Assembly (NCBI GenBank): GCA_040755055.1 | Contig: JBFMBS010000010.1 | Coordinates: 1-64,000, forward strand | Source: DYJK01 sp040755055 | Lineage (GTDB): Bacteria > Bacteroidota > Ignavibacteria > Ignavibacteriales > Melioribacteraceae | Length of the DNA: 64,000 nucleotides | Direction of reading: 5' to 3' | Shown here: piece by piece, positions 54,469 through 64,000 of the stretch | How the letters are laid out: each line of letters starts with the position of its first letter | How positions within the stretch are numbered: the stretch's first letter is position 1 | The notes under the pieces: generated by a model | Databases searched by the model: none | What the model was told of the DNA's origin: nothing | Seen by the model: only the letters and a program-made list of their open reading frames with translations | Program-made: the position numbers and the translations under genes

Positions 54469-54530
54469 CGTTGCTCCATATTGATGGGAATCAAATGGAG
54501 GCACCATGAATTACTTATAATTTGTACCCA

Positions 54531-55562
54531 TCAAAAAGAAACACTAAGCGAAAACTTTTGAACATTATTTAATCTTCCAAAATCTCCATAGGAATAATCT
54601 ATTTTCAATCCAACATTTCCCAACAGCGTTTGTTTAATACCGGCACCGAAAGTATATGATTCCTCCGAATCTTCTAAGAAAAGAGATTTATAACCGCCTC
54701 TTACGAAAAACATATCGTTGAATGAATACTCGCCGCCAATATTAACACTTTCATAATTATCACTGGGATGTGCCGCATCAAAAGCAATCAATAATTTATG
54801 CAAATCGGTTTTTATTGGTTCGTAAGCTAAACCGACTCTGAAGTTCAACGGAAGCTCCCATTCCTCTGTCTGCAAATAAGCCGGAATCATATCATTATTA
54901 CCGGTTGAGTTGGGATCCGGATCATAAAGTACCAAAGCAGAATTTCCATCGAGTTTCATTTTTGTACCAAAGTTTGAAATCGACATTGCAAGTACAATCC
55001 CATCGAACGGGGTTATGTATTGGACACCCATATCTACTGCAAAAGCACTTGCGGACATTCTCCACAATGTTTGTTGAATAAATTTGGGATTAAACCCGAT
55101 AGAAAAATTATCAGTTAAGTTGATAGCATATGCAATGCTAATTACCATATCATTCGCTTTGAAAGTTTCGCCGGTTCCATCAGGTTTTTCAATAGTGGTT
55201 ACTTTCATTTCATCCATATCGGAAGCGATAAAACTTACACCCACAGCACCGTAATCACCTAGATTATAAGTTGCGGCAACAAAGTTGTAGCTAATATCAG
55301 CGATCCAATCGGTACGTTCAAATATAAGACCAACACCTTTTACTTTTGTGATACCGGCCGGATTCCAGAAAATTGCGCTTGGATCATCTGCGGCAGCAAC
55401 AAATGCGCTGCCCATTCCCGATGCACGTGCACCTTGACTAATAGATAAGAACGGAGCAGCAGTTGTACCTCGTTTAGATACATTTGATACAAACTGTTGT
55501 GCCGATGATAAACCGGCAGCAATTAAAATTATCAAAACTACTTTTATTATATATGATTTCAT
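54531..55562 (-). CDS. PorV/PorQ-family outer-membrane protein
   Basis: The 343-residue protein has a signal peptide (IIKVVLIILIAAGLSSAQ) and the family start AAPFLSISQGARASGMGSAFVA followed by DDPSAIFWNPAG. The rest is an FadL-like barrel with the terminal aromatic KFSLSVSF. PorV is the shuttle partner of T9SS cargo, and a GGAGGAG site precedes the ATG. It lies 14 bp downstream of the 1027-aa gene, forming a receptor-partner operon. Confidence 0.9.
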   Translation of the reverse strand: MKSYIIKVVLIILIAAGLSSAQQFVSNVSKRGTTAAPFLSISQGARASGMGSAFVAAADDPSAIFWNPAGITKVKGVGLIFERTDWIADISYNFVAATYNLGDYGAVGVSFIASDMDEMKVTTIEKPDGTGETFKANDMVISIAYAINLTDNFSIGFNPKFIQQTLWRMSASAFAVDMGVQYITPFDGIVLAMSISNFGTKMKLDGNSALVLYDPDPNSTGNNDMIPAYLQTEEWELPLNFRVGLAYEPIKTDLHKLLIAFDAAHPSDNYESVNIGGEYSFNDMFFVRGGYKSLFLEDSEESYTFGAGIKQTLLGNVGLKIDYSYGDFGRLNNVQKFSLSVSF

Positions 55563-55576
55563 TTCTCTCCTCCGCC

Positions 55577-58500
55577 CTATTTAATTACCGCAAATTTGCC
55601 AATATGTTCGCCTATACCTGGTGCATCAACATGATATATGTAAAGTCCGTAAGCTATATCCATACCATCATCAGAAACAAGGTTCCAGGAGAGGGAACCG
55701 TCGCTTGGTCCCGAATCCTTATTCAGTGTTTTAATAAGTGCGCCGGTAATAGTATAAATTCTTATTGTGCATTGTGCCGGTAAGTGAATAAAATCCAATC
55801 TTCTTTCACCTCTGCCGGTTTGTCCGAAATTTCTCTTTTCCCAGGCGGCTGCGCTTATATAAGGATTAGGAACAACTCCTACATCGCTTAATTCCGTCTT
55901 TGCAACTTCCTGATCAATTTTGGCTGACTTGGTCGAGAAGACAAAATTATCGCCGGTCTGAAACGGTTTTGCAATTTTGATTCTATATATGTCGCCCGGT
56001 TCAGGTGGGAACCAGAAAGTACCGGAAGCTCCGCGGTATTGAACACGCCATGTAAATTTAGCATTGGCAAATGTTTCGGCTCCAACATACTCAAGAATAA
56101 CAATGTCATCACCGGCTTCGAACAATTTATTATTATTGTTATCGAACACTTCAACTTTAACATCCGTGCCGCGCGTAATATTACGAGCTTTAAAGGGAAT
56201 ATCGATGTTTGAGTACGGTGTCTTGATTGTAGTTCCTCTCGGCAGCCATTCAAGTTCGTAATCCGCCGGCCATTTTACATTTCGTGTTGGAGAACTTGCA
56301 TCAGCAATTACTGAGATTTCAAAATTAGAAACACCAACAACCCAGCCGGTTTCATTTGTTTTAGGTGCAATTGTTGTATCATTTTTTATTGCTACAGCAA
56401 TACCATCAAACGGCGGACTGAATTTGCCGCTATTAAAATCAGACGAGTCAATTCTTTCACCTATCTGTTCTGTAGTTCCCCCATAAGTTCGTGTTATTGT
56501 ATAAGATGTAGTTTTGTACTTTTGTTCATTACCGCCGGAAGCAAATTCAATTTTATATGATGCGTTTTCTTTAATTTGTGCCGGGTCTAAAACAATTACA
56601 TTTAAACTTCCCGTTCCTAATCCGCTCGTAACATTATCAACATCACCCGAAATTTCCGGCGGTATATAACCGGCAACCGGCGCATTAGGTATAACCACCG
56701 CGCAGTTCTGATCGATAAACGTAACGTTGCCAACTAAATCTTCCGAAATAATTTTAGTAGTTTCTTGCGGTGTTAAGCCTTTAGTACCAAAATTTGGATC
56801 ACCCTGATCGTAAGCTGCAACCGAATAATAGTATCTCATTCCGTTTGAAACAGTTGTATCTATGTAAGAATGTTCTATACCAGTATCGTTACCTCTCCAG
56901 AAATGAGCGCCGTTAACACCAACCGGGTCGGGCCCTTTAATGCCGTTCTTCAAATCAAATTGCACTAACGGCTTCCAATATTTTGCTTCGCCTTTTGAAT
57001 CCGTAATTACTTTTATATCATTAAATGCCGGTTCCTGGCTTCTATATATTAAGTATCCTTCAAAATCTTGTTTATAGCCAAGGAATGGATCCACAGATTT
57101 TTCGGCTACATCATCCCAGAATAAAAATACTTTTTTATCACCGGCTATTGCTGTTAATGTCGCTTTGTTTGGTGGTTTAGCAAAATTATAGTTTGCGTTG
57201 TAAATCTCTTGGACGGTCTCTTTGTTGAATACCATATCCTCGTAATCCGATCCAAAAACAAGTGCAACAGAGAATCTTTCTCTTCTGTAAAGTTTAAGTG
57301 GAAATGCACCCGAACCAAAAAGTATTTGGATATTCGAGTTCTGGATAGCGGTATCAAAAGCACCTCTATTCATTTTGCGCCATATAACTTCATCATTCTT
57401 AGGCCATATAGCGTTCGGTCCTTTATTAGATAATCTTTCAATTGCCAAACTTGTCAAACCAATCTGGTCCGATTCATCTTTGTCGGTTGCATCAAATTTA
57501 GGTTCACCATCTGTCGGCACTCCATCACCTTCGCCTTCATCCGGTCCATTATACTGTAAATCAAGCGGACCAACACCATCTTTGCCAACATCATTGTTAA
57601 GAGGTTCATTAAGGTCCCTATCCCACACACCATTACCATTAACATCGGTAAAGCCGACCCAATCCCCGTCATTATCAATTCCATCATCTCTTTTTTCATC
57701 GGTCAAACCGTCTTCATCATTATCAACACCGTCAAAACCATCACCGGGACTTTCAAGGAATGCATATCCTACATAACCGGTTTTCCAATTATTAGGCGGT
57801 GCTTTGCCGTCTTTATCAAAAGCATAAGCTATATCAAGGTAAGTATCGTAAGATGCATTATCATCACCATTATCATTTACACCGCCAACACCGGTATCGC
57901 AATAAAAACCAAAGAAGGTTGTATCATAATCAAAGTCCGATAGATTGATAATATCGAAATGCCAGAAAATAATATCCTCGGCAAGTACATGCGACCATTG
58001 AAAACCGCGGACTTCCATCCTCATAGCAATACCAGCTCTTTCCGGATCGCTTGCAACCGGGTAGAATCCATACGGCGCTCTGTTAAATTCTTTATCTTTC
58101 GAGTCGTCAAGAGCATAAAAAGTTTCATATTCTGCATTCAACACACCGCGTCCAAAATAGCCATACCAATAACCGTCCCATGTCGCATCAATAAGCGGCA
58201 GAACTTTAGGCCATTCATCGGGCCAGGTTCTCTTATCACCACTGATAGCCGGCTGTTCTGAATCACCGGCTGCATAACCCGGTATCGGTTCAACTACCCA
58301 TAAAGCATTTGAAACCGGATCGTAGTCAACTTCTTCGCGGTATGAAGTCTGTGCCGGGTGAATAATTTGACCATTGCCCGGTGCAGTAACTGCCGTAGTT
58401 ACAAGAGGTGTACAACCATCAAGGTAATGATGATCACTGTAAACCGGCCATTCGCCTGATGGACGGTCGGGCCAATAACCAATTTGTCCATCATTACGGA

Positions 58501-58660
58501 ATAACGTCCGTATCTGGTTCCCATTCATTATCCCTTTTTTACGGTAAGTTTTATCACCGTAGGGATCGGTTCTATATTTTGCAACCTGGGTACCATTTTG
58601 AGCAATTAACATTCCGCTGAATGATAATATTAATGCTATTAACAAAAATTTACGATTCAT
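55577..58660 (-). CDS. large secreted protein with acidic Ca-binding-like repeats, partner of the TonB receptor
   Basis: The 1027-residue product starts at 58660 (GGAGA upstream; signal peptide ending LIAQ). It has an N-terminal domain (~residues 30-290) with no recognised family, an acidic DxDxDG repeat stretch (VDNDEDGLTDEKRDDGIDND, ~310-380) resembling thrombospondin type 3 or dockerin-like Ca sites, FN3-like modules, and a C-terminal beta-domain resembling a type IX sorting domain (TIRIYTITGALIKTL to GKFAVIK). It lies between the TonB receptor and PorV genes with gaps of only 21 and 14 bp. I infer a SusD-like surface partner, but it has no SusD fold signature. The exact role is unknown. 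Confidence 0.75.
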   Translation of the reverse strand: MNRKFLLIALILSFSGMLIAQNGTQVAKYRTDPYGDKTYRKKGIMNGNQIRTLFRNDGQIGYWPDRPSGEWPVYSDHHYLDGCTPLVTTAVTAPGNGQIIHPAQTSYREEVDYDPVSNALWVVEPIPGYAAGDSEQPAISGDKRTWPDEWPKVLPLIDATWDGYWYGYFGRGVLNAEYETFYALDDSKDKEFNRAPYGFYPVASDPERAGIAMRMEVRGFQWSHVLAEDIIFWHFDIINLSDFDYDTTFFGFYCDTGVGGVNDNGDDNASYDTYLDIAYAFDKDGKAPPNNWKTGYVGYAFLESPGDGFDGVDNDEDGLTDEKRDDGIDNDGDWVGFTDVNGNGVWDRDLNEPLNNDVGKDGVGPLDLQYNGPDEGEGDGVPTDGEPKFDATDKDESDQIGLTSLAIERLSNKGPNAIWPKNDEVIWRKMNRGAFDTAIQNSNIQILFGSGAFPLKLYRRERFSVALVFGSDYEDMVFNKETVQEIYNANYNFAKPPNKATLTAIAGDKKVFLFWDDVAEKSVDPFLGYKQDFEGYLIYRSQEPAFNDIKVITDSKGEAKYWKPLVQFDLKNGIKGPDPVGVNGAHFWRGNDTGIEHSYIDTTVSNGMRYYYSVAAYDQGDPNFGTKGLTPQETTKIISEDLVGNVTFIDQNCAVVIPNAPVAGYIPPEISGDVDNVTSGLGTGSLNVIVLDPAQIKENASYKIEFASGGNEQKYKTTSYTITRTYGGTTEQIGERIDSSDFNSGKFSPPFDGIAVAIKNDTTIAPKTNETGWVVGVSNFEISVIADASSPTRNVKWPADYELEWLPRGTTIKTPYSNIDIPFKARNITRGTDVKVEVFDNNNNKLFEAGDDIVILEYVGAETFANAKFTWRVQYRGASGTFWFPPEPGDIYRIKIAKPFQTGDNFVFSTKSAKIDQEVAKTELSDVGVVPNPYISAAAWEKRNFGQTGRGERRLDFIHLPAQCTIRIYTITGALIKTLNKDSGPSDGSLSWNLVSDDGMDIAYGLYIYHVDAPGIGEHIGKFAVIK

Positions 58661-58681
58661 TATCTTCTCCATTTTCAAAAT

Positions 58682-61384
58682 TTAAAAACCAACACTAAGA
58701 CCTAAACTAATTCTACGCGGTGTAGAATACATGCCTGGATTCTTAACATATTCATCAATAGTATTCAAACCAATAACCGGTGAAGCGAATTGTGTATTAA
58801 GATCCGTTGTAGCACGTCCGGTAGATCCATAAACGCCGTACTCGTTCTTTGTATCCAACAAATTATAAACAAGTAAAAATGTATTAACATCAAGTCCAAA
58901 AACTTTGAACAGCTTATTTGCTTTTAGGTCTAAGTTATAAGTAGTCGGTTTTCTTCCGCCGTTTTCAAAGCGGACACCTTGTGAATATCTTTGATCTTCA
59001 GTGTAAGGCATACCGGAACCGTAACTAAAGATTAAGCCGGCGGTCCAATCCATCGGGTCACCTACTGTTACCGAGAGATTTAAAGTATGTGTTTGGTCCC
59101 AGTTTAACGGCAAGATTTTCTTTGTCACTTCAACCGGCGGATCGGCAGTATTGTTATAGTAAACTGTCAATGGATCCGAAGCATTGCCTTCTGCTATCTG
59201 GTATGTATAATCTAGTTTTGCACTAAAGAAATCTACAAATCTTCTTTCGAGTGTAACTATAAATCCTTTTACGTTTCCGTAATCTCTGTTAATGTATCTT
59301 CCAAATAAAAATCCTTCATAGGTCTCAAGAATTTGCATTCCGAGAAGATTTCTTATATCGCTGTAATAAACGGTAAGGTCTAAAGAAACATCCGGGAATA
59401 TTACTTGCTGCAAGCCAAGTTCATATTTAATCGTTTTCTGTGCTTTCAATTCGGGATTACCAATAATAGATGAAAGTGAAGTTGTTTGATCTATTATGTA
59501 ATTATAATTTGTGTACAAATTTTCGAAAGAGGGAATCTGGAAAAAGTGTCCGTATGAAAAGTGAATTGCACCCTTATCGGATATCGGGAAAGAAACGCCA
59601 AGGCGCGGACTAACCTGGTATTCACTTTCGGCATCCCTATCAACATTAGCATTCGGGAACAAAGGGTTATCCAAAGGATTGCGTAAATCTGACGGCAACG
59701 TTGTCTGAGAACTAAAATAATCGAATCTTACACCGGCATTTATTATCATTATATCATATTCCATCTTATCCTGGATATATGCAGAGAACTCGATCGGTTT
59801 TCTTACATATGTTTGATTGTACTTAGTATTTTCAGCACTGTAACTTAGAATAGGATTACCTAAACTATCTATTTGATTTTCAGTTAAGGTGCGCCAATGG
59901 TTGTATAATTCGTGCATTCTGTATTCTGCACCTAACTTAACTTTATGTTCTTTCGTTAACTGGGATTCAAGAGAAAACTGCACCAAGTATGTATTAGTTG
60001 ATCTTACGTATCTATCTACTTCATTGCCGCCGGACCAATATGTGTAACCGGTAATAGGAGCTCCTTGATTAGGACCTACATATTGCGAATCAAAAGGATC
60101 ATCGTAAAGGTGACCGGCATATTTATGTAAGTTGGCGGAAAATTTTAATGTTGCATATGTACTTTGGGAAGGAACGTATGAAATCTGGAAATTATTTATT
60201 GTATTGGTTCTGTAATGATTTTTTATTCCATCCGGAGTCTGTCTGAGAGCGTGACTGTAGTATTTATTCCAGTTATCGTCCCAGAAGAAACTGTAAGAAA
60301 ATTTAAACTGGGAAAGATTATAAGATAACTTCCCGTTGAATGAATATTTTTCATAAGGATTCATCGGGATATAAGCACTATCACCGGTATTTTGATTAAT
60401 ATATATTGGGGGATCTTCCGAAATCAATATCGGTGTATTATCCGATGTATTGAAAACTCTTTGTCCGTATAAATGTCCGTCATCTCTGTAATACCTACCG
60501 GTTAGAAAAAATGTTAAGCCGTCTAAAATTTTTGTTGGACCGCTTAAACTAAATTGATAGTCACGCGGACCATCAATATTAAACCTATTTAAATTGTAAA
60601 AAATATCAGTATGAGTTGTGTAATAACTGCCAATATAAGCCGAAGCATTTCCTTCGAACCTGGTTCCACCATCTTTTGTAACGATATTTACAATACCGGA
60701 CATAGCTTGGCCATATTCGGCGTTGAAAGTACCGCTTATAACTTCCATCTGTCTGATAGAACTATTTTCAACTTCAACTGATAGCCCTCCGTTAAAAACA
60801 TCATTAACCGAGATGCCGTCTATAAGGTAAGCAACTTCGTTGCTTCTGCCGCCTCTAAAATGCCCGTCAATAACACCGGCTTGCAAATTTATGACCTGGT
60901 GAATGTTTTCAACCGGCATCATTTTAATATCTTCTGAAGAGACTATAGCAGAAGTTGATGTTAAATCTTTTGTGACAAGCGGCTGCTGGGCTTGTACTAC
61001 AACTTCGCCAAGATTAATTGTAGTTGGTGTGAGATCATAATCCAATCTCGTTGTTAGATCAATTTTGATCACAACTTTTTCTACGGTTACTTTGTGATAT
61101 CCTACCGAACTGATAATTACAGTGTAAACACCCGGGGGTATATTATTGATATAAAAATCCCCCTCAATATCAGCGGCAGCGCCGTAGTTAGTACCTTGCA
61201 GTACTACGTTAGCTCCAATTAAAGCTTCACCGGTTTCCGAATCTTTTATTCTTCCGGCAAGTTTACCGGTTGTACCGGCAAGAAGTGTGGATATCATTGA
61301 AAATAACAGCAGTACAATCAATCCAAGGTTAAATGTTTTTCCTCTGCCCAATTTAGCTCCCTCCCGTTGATTGACTTTACACAT
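58682..61384 (-). CDS. SusC-like TonB-dependent receptor
   Basis: The 900-residue protein begins with a signal peptide (hydrophobic core LGLIVLLLFSMISTLLA), then a carboxypeptidase regulatory-like domain (KLAGRIKDSETGEALIGANV, ~residues 40-120), a plug domain (INLQAGVIDGHFRGGRSNEV, GQAMSGIVNIVTKDGG, ~160-260) and a 22-strand-type barrel ending SLGLSVGF. This is the SusC layout. There is no SusD gene beside it. AAGGA lies about 10 bp before the ATG. It probably imports beta-glucan oligosaccharides with energy from TonB-ExbBD. Confidence 0.92.
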   Translation of the reverse strand: MCKVNQREGAKLGRGKTFNLGLIVLLLFSMISTLLAGTTGKLAGRIKDSETGEALIGANVVLQGTNYGAAADIEGDFYINNIPPGVYTVIISSVGYHKVTVEKVVIKIDLTTRLDYDLTPTTINLGEVVVQAQQPLVTKDLTSTSAIVSSEDIKMMPVENIHQVINLQAGVIDGHFRGGRSNEVAYLIDGISVNDVFNGGLSVEVENSSIRQMEVISGTFNAEYGQAMSGIVNIVTKDGGTRFEGNASAYIGSYYTTHTDIFYNLNRFNIDGPRDYQFSLSGPTKILDGLTFFLTGRYYRDDGHLYGQRVFNTSDNTPILISEDPPIYINQNTGDSAYIPMNPYEKYSFNGKLSYNLSQFKFSYSFFWDDNWNKYYSHALRQTPDGIKNHYRTNTINNFQISYVPSQSTYATLKFSANLHKYAGHLYDDPFDSQYVGPNQGAPITGYTYWSGGNEVDRYVRSTNTYLVQFSLESQLTKEHKVKLGAEYRMHELYNHWRTLTENQIDSLGNPILSYSAENTKYNQTYVRKPIEFSAYIQDKMEYDIMIINAGVRFDYFSSQTTLPSDLRNPLDNPLFPNANVDRDAESEYQVSPRLGVSFPISDKGAIHFSYGHFFQIPSFENLYTNYNYIIDQTTSLSSIIGNPELKAQKTIKYELGLQQVIFPDVSLDLTVYYSDIRNLLGMQILETYEGFLFGRYINRDYGNVKGFIVTLERRFVDFFSAKLDYTYQIAEGNASDPLTVYYNNTADPPVEVTKKILPLNWDQTHTLNLSVTVGDPMDWTAGLIFSYGSGMPYTEDQRYSQGVRFENGGRKPTTYNLDLKANKLFKVFGLDVNTFLLVYNLLDTKNEYGVYGSTGRATTDLNTQFASPVIGLNTIDEYVKNPGMYSTPRRISLGLSVGF

Positions 61385-61609
61385 GATAATATATCCTTAT
61401 GAATGAACCATTAGTTCGGTTTGTTGAAAAATAACAACTCTTAATTCACAATAACTTAATCGGTAATTTATCTTAATGTGACAGTTAAAAATCTACCTTA
61501 TCATTTATTGTTTACAGCAAAGGTAATCAAAGATAAAACCTCAATAGAACAAAATGCTGTAAACGCACTAAATACACTATGAAAAAGTCATTCTATATAG
61601 ACAAAATTC
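61385..61609. promoter_or_regulatory. upstream control region of the TonB-receptor operon
   Basis: A 10-bp perfect inverted repeat, GTTTACAGCA (61510-61519) and TGCTGTAAAC (61555-61564), lies upstream of the receptor start. Its TGTAAAC half-site is like those of LacI-family operators. No ORF is seen. The promoter itself was not resolved. Confidence 0.5.
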
Positions 61610-61641
61610 AAAGAGTGCGGTAAAAACATACCGCACTCTTT
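61610..61641 (-). terminator. intrinsic terminator after the CBM9/T9SS gene
   Basis: A perfect 13-bp stem, AAAGAGTGCGGTA (61610-61622) and its complement (61629-61641), with a 6-nt loop. On the minus strand a T-containing run (TTTGAATTTTG) follows. The stem lies 9 bp after the stop codon. Confidence 0.85.
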
Positions 61642-61650
61642 TGGAAATAA

Positions 61651-64000
61651 TTATTTAACAAGCATCATTTTTTTAACACTCGAGAATGAACCGCTTTCCA
61701 ATTTATAGAAATAAACACCGGTCGATAGTTTTGAAGCGTTGAAATCAACTGTATAGCTTCCGGTTTCTTGATGTTTATCTACTAAATTAGCAACAACACG
61801 ACCGAGGATATCATATATTTTCAATGATACCATTCCGGCTTTTTCAATTGAATAAGTTATTTGTGTTGTCGGGTTGAACGGATTCGGGAAGTTTTGTGAC
61901 AATGAATATGTAGCCGGTAAAGTTTCTGTAGGTACATCGGTTGTAACTTGATCATCTTCTAACCAGGTGTACATCCACAATCTTGTATCATAATAACCGG
62001 CATCTTTATTAAATGGCGACCAGAATAACCTTGCTTCTCTGTTTCTCCATTTTTCAGTATTTGTTCCGCCATCATGATCAAATACACCAAAATCGAATCC
62101 TACTTTCCAACCTTTTTTAACATAGATTGTGTCAAGATATTGTTCTTGCGGAGCGTCTCTCTTTGTTGCAAGATCAATCAAAGGAATTCTGGCTTCTACA
62201 ATATAACCTGACGGGAATTTTTCTTGCCAATAATAATTGTCACCTGGCAATAATAATTCGTCTGTTTCTTTATTCCAATGATCTTCTCTTGCTTTCTGTT
62301 TATTAAACCGTAAATGATAATCAGGTGTTTTACCATATCTGTAATCTTTTACCGGTGGGTATTCATCGCTATTGTATAGACTGATAAATAATTCAGTTGC
62401 GTCCAATGCCCATGTATCGCCCGGGTAATAAGCGTCATCATCATATACAACATTATCTGTTACATTGTAAGCTACATACAGATATTGATCATCAATAGCT
62501 ACGTAACATTCGGCAGAGCAATCGTCATCATTATCAACAACATCACCCTCGCCCAAGAACGCTGTACCTTCCGATGGTTTTACACTAAATGGTGTAACAC
62601 CAGCTGTAACCCATTCAGCTAACCCACCATCTGCCTGGAAATTAACAGAGCCAACATGGATGGTTGGAATTCCTTTAGCGGCATTAGTTATTGCGCCGGA
62701 AGAAAAGACTGCGCCTACGTTTTCAGCTTTATCAATACATCTAATAGCATAATACCAGGTTTGGTTAACATCCGTCTTTGGTGCTCTAATTAAATGTTCT
62801 ACTACTTGAACTCCACCAGATATATTAGAACCTAATGGAGAAACGCCTGGTGCTGTAACATCAGTGATTGGATTTTTGCTGAAATAAATATAGTATTTTT
62901 CGCCTTCTTCACCCGGTAGGTCTTGCCATGTTACCAAGTTGCTGTATGAAGATGGAACTACAAGCAAGCTTGATACTGCTTCCGGTGGAACTTCATCAGC
63001 ATATTTGAAACCGGATTGCTGCATAACATCTAAAAGGATAGTTCCGGTAACCCGTGTAGGAGCTGCAAACCCATCTTCAGTTCCCCTTCCGAATAATTCA
63101 ATTCTAATCTTATAAATGTTTTCCGGTTTAAACTTTCCATCACCGCTGCCGCCCTTTAAAGCAAATCCACCTATTGGCGGAAAGCGGTCGGAGGCGCCCA
63201 TCGGTTTTTCATCAAACGGTAAATAATAACCGATCCAACCGGACGGTTGTGTAAGATCAATACCAATATCGGTTATCCATTCTTCGTTACCGCCGCCGCT
63301 GTTTTCATCAACAAACACTCTCATAAAATGTCTGCCGGCTTCGCCTACTGCCGGAACAAGATTTTTTACAAACAAAATTATTGCTGTTCTTTCTTCAAAT
63401 TTTTCAGGTTTGGTTACATCTTTTTCAATAGATAGAAAACCACCCCAGCCAAAAGGTGCACTCAGTTCATACTCAATTTTCAATGAACCTTCACCTTCAA
63501 CTTTATCTGTGGTTTCATCTGATAAGGTAATAGCGCCGGCATCTGCGCCAGCCCAGGGCATATTATCGGGGTTCCAACCAGAAGCAGCTGAATTATCAAA
63601 TGTGAAAATTGGAGGATAAGCATTGCCGTAAACTGCAAAGCCATCTAATAATACAGTACCAATTGCTGTCGGATAGTTAGGCCCAACACCGGCACCGGTT
63701 GGACTATTAGCATAAACCATTGCAATTTCATAAGAACCGATCTTATGTACTTGCAATTCGCCATCGCCATCGCCAAATTGTAATTCGAAACCGGTTGTTC
63801 TGTCACCAGTTGCAGCAATTGGAATAGATGCTTGAATCCATTCGCCCGAAGCATCGGCAAAATCAATAGGAGTATTGGTTAACCAAAGGTCACGGTTTCC
63901 TTCATCATCAAATTCTCCCATTTTAAATTCCATAATGAAGCTTCCGTCGCCACTCGATTTAACTACCGGGGCAGTAACTTTGTACCAGAATTTAATTTCG
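61651..64000 (-). CDS. CBM9-containing secreted protein with T9SS tail, partial (5' end beyond window)
   Basis: The frame stays open upstream of the ATG at 63933 to the window edge (read as EIKFWYKV... there), so the gene continues beyond 64000. The visible part has one or two CBM-like beta-sandwich modules, an FN3-like module (VSSLLVVPSSYSNLVTW), a CBM9-type domain (GLAEWVTAGVTPFSV to DFGVFDHDGG) and a C-terminal type IX sorting domain (QNFPNPFNP to KKMMLVK). No catalytic domain is visible. It could be the binding and display half of a larger enzyme. A strong terminator follows. Confidence 0.85.
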   Translation of the reverse strand, partial: EIKFWYKVTAPVVKSSGDGSFIMEFKMGEFDDEGNRDLWLTNTPIDFADASGEWIQASIPIAATGDRTTGFELQFGDGDGELQVHKIGSYEIAMVYANSPTGAGVGPNYPTAIGTVLLDGFAVYGNAYPPIFTFDNSAASGWNPDNMPWAGADAGAITLSDETTDKVEGEGSLKIEYELSAPFGWGGFLSIEKDVTKPEKFEERTAIILFVKNLVPAVGEAGRHFMRVFVDENSGGGNEEWITDIGIDLTQPSGWIGYYLPFDEKPMGASDRFPPIGGFALKGGSGDGKFKPENIYKIRIELFGRGTEDGFAAPTRVTGTILLDVMQQSGFKYADEVPPEAVSSLLVVPSSYSNLVTWQDLPGEEGEKYYIYFSKNPITDVTAPGVSPLGSNISGGVQVVEHLIRAPKTDVNQTWYYAIRCIDKAENVGAVFSSGAITNAAKGIPTIHVGSVNFQADGGLAEWVTAGVTPFSVKPSEGTAFLGEGDVVDNDDDCSAECYVAIDDQYLYVAYNVTDNVVYDDDAYYPGDTWALDATELFISLYNSDEYPPVKDYRYGKTPDYHLRFNKQKAREDHWNKETDELLLPGDNYYWQEKFPSGYIVEARIPLIDLATKRDAPQEQYLDTIYVKKGWKVGFDFGVFDHDGGTNTEKWRNREARLFWSPFNKDAGYYDTRLWMYTWLEDDQVTTDVPTETLPATYSLSQNFPNPFNPTTQITYSIEKAGMVSLKIYDILGRVVANLVDKHQETGSYTVDFNASKLSTGVYFYKLESGSFSSVKKMMLVK

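Noticed and set aside
54402..54494. Upstream extension of the GH16 frame
   Set aside because: It overlaps the terminator hairpins; the signal peptide begins at 54401.

Overview
This window looks like the chromosome of an Ignavibacteria-type bacterium (Ignavibacteriota, Bacteroidota/Chlorobi group). The evidence is several C-terminal type IX secretion (T9SS) sorting domains with the QNYPNPFNP motif, a PorV/PorQ-family outer-membrane protein, SusC-like TonB-receptor logic, many Sec signal peptides and lipoproteins, AT-rich DNA and abundant short palindromes. The taxonomic call is inference from protein style, not from a marker gene.

Left part (1-15.2 kb): a broken type ISP restriction-modification remnant, a tRNA-Arg(CCG) on the minus strand, small envelope proteins (an acidic-tail protein, a 16-residue-repeat surface protein, a DUF1579 protein), an MFS exporter, a lipoprotein plus a coiled-coil membrane protein, a large CARDB/T9SS surface protein, and a DUF362/DUF6599 pair facing a MEMO-family protein and a methyltransferase.

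Middle (15.4-27.3 kb, plus strand): an electron-transfer locus. In order it encodes a His-rich integral membrane protein (probable b-type cytochrome), a ferredoxin-flavoprotein fusion, a 20-heme-motif c-type cytochrome (524 aa), a giant cytochrome with 70 CXXCH motifs (1720 aa, built from exact 432-bp repeats), an outer-membrane beta-barrel candidate and a second flavoprotein. The gaps from the flavoprotein onward are very short or negative, so this reads as one transcription unit. I propose an inner-membrane-to-surface conduit for extracellular electron transfer. This is the strongest candidate for an undescribed system.

Right part (27.3-64 kb): a large polysaccharide-utilisation region. GH97 and an aldo-keto reductase are on the plus strand. 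On the minus strand are a GH5-like T9SS enzyme, three GH3 enzymes, two glucoamylase-like (alpha/alpha)6 enzymes, an MGH1/trehalase-like enzyme, GH5, an esterase, a ROK glucokinase, a FucP-type sugar/proton symporter, a CBM9/DOMON-like lipoprotein, a circularly permuted GH16 lichenase/laminarinase with T9SS tail, then PorV, a 1027-aa secreted protein, a TonB receptor without a recognisable SusD, and a partial CBM9/T9SS protein. Together these suggest breakdown of beta-glucan-like plant or algal polysaccharide outside the cell, oligosaccharide import, periplasmic hydrolysis, glucose uptake and phosphorylation.

Mobile and repeat content: a REP-associated tyrosine transposase (RAYT) sits among GAGACGC palindromes. 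Three of these palindromes are inserted in frame inside coding sequences, including the RAYT gene itself. There are also two ~108-bp terminal-inverted-repeat (MITE-like) elements, a GCTCC palindrome cluster and several simple dispersed repeats.
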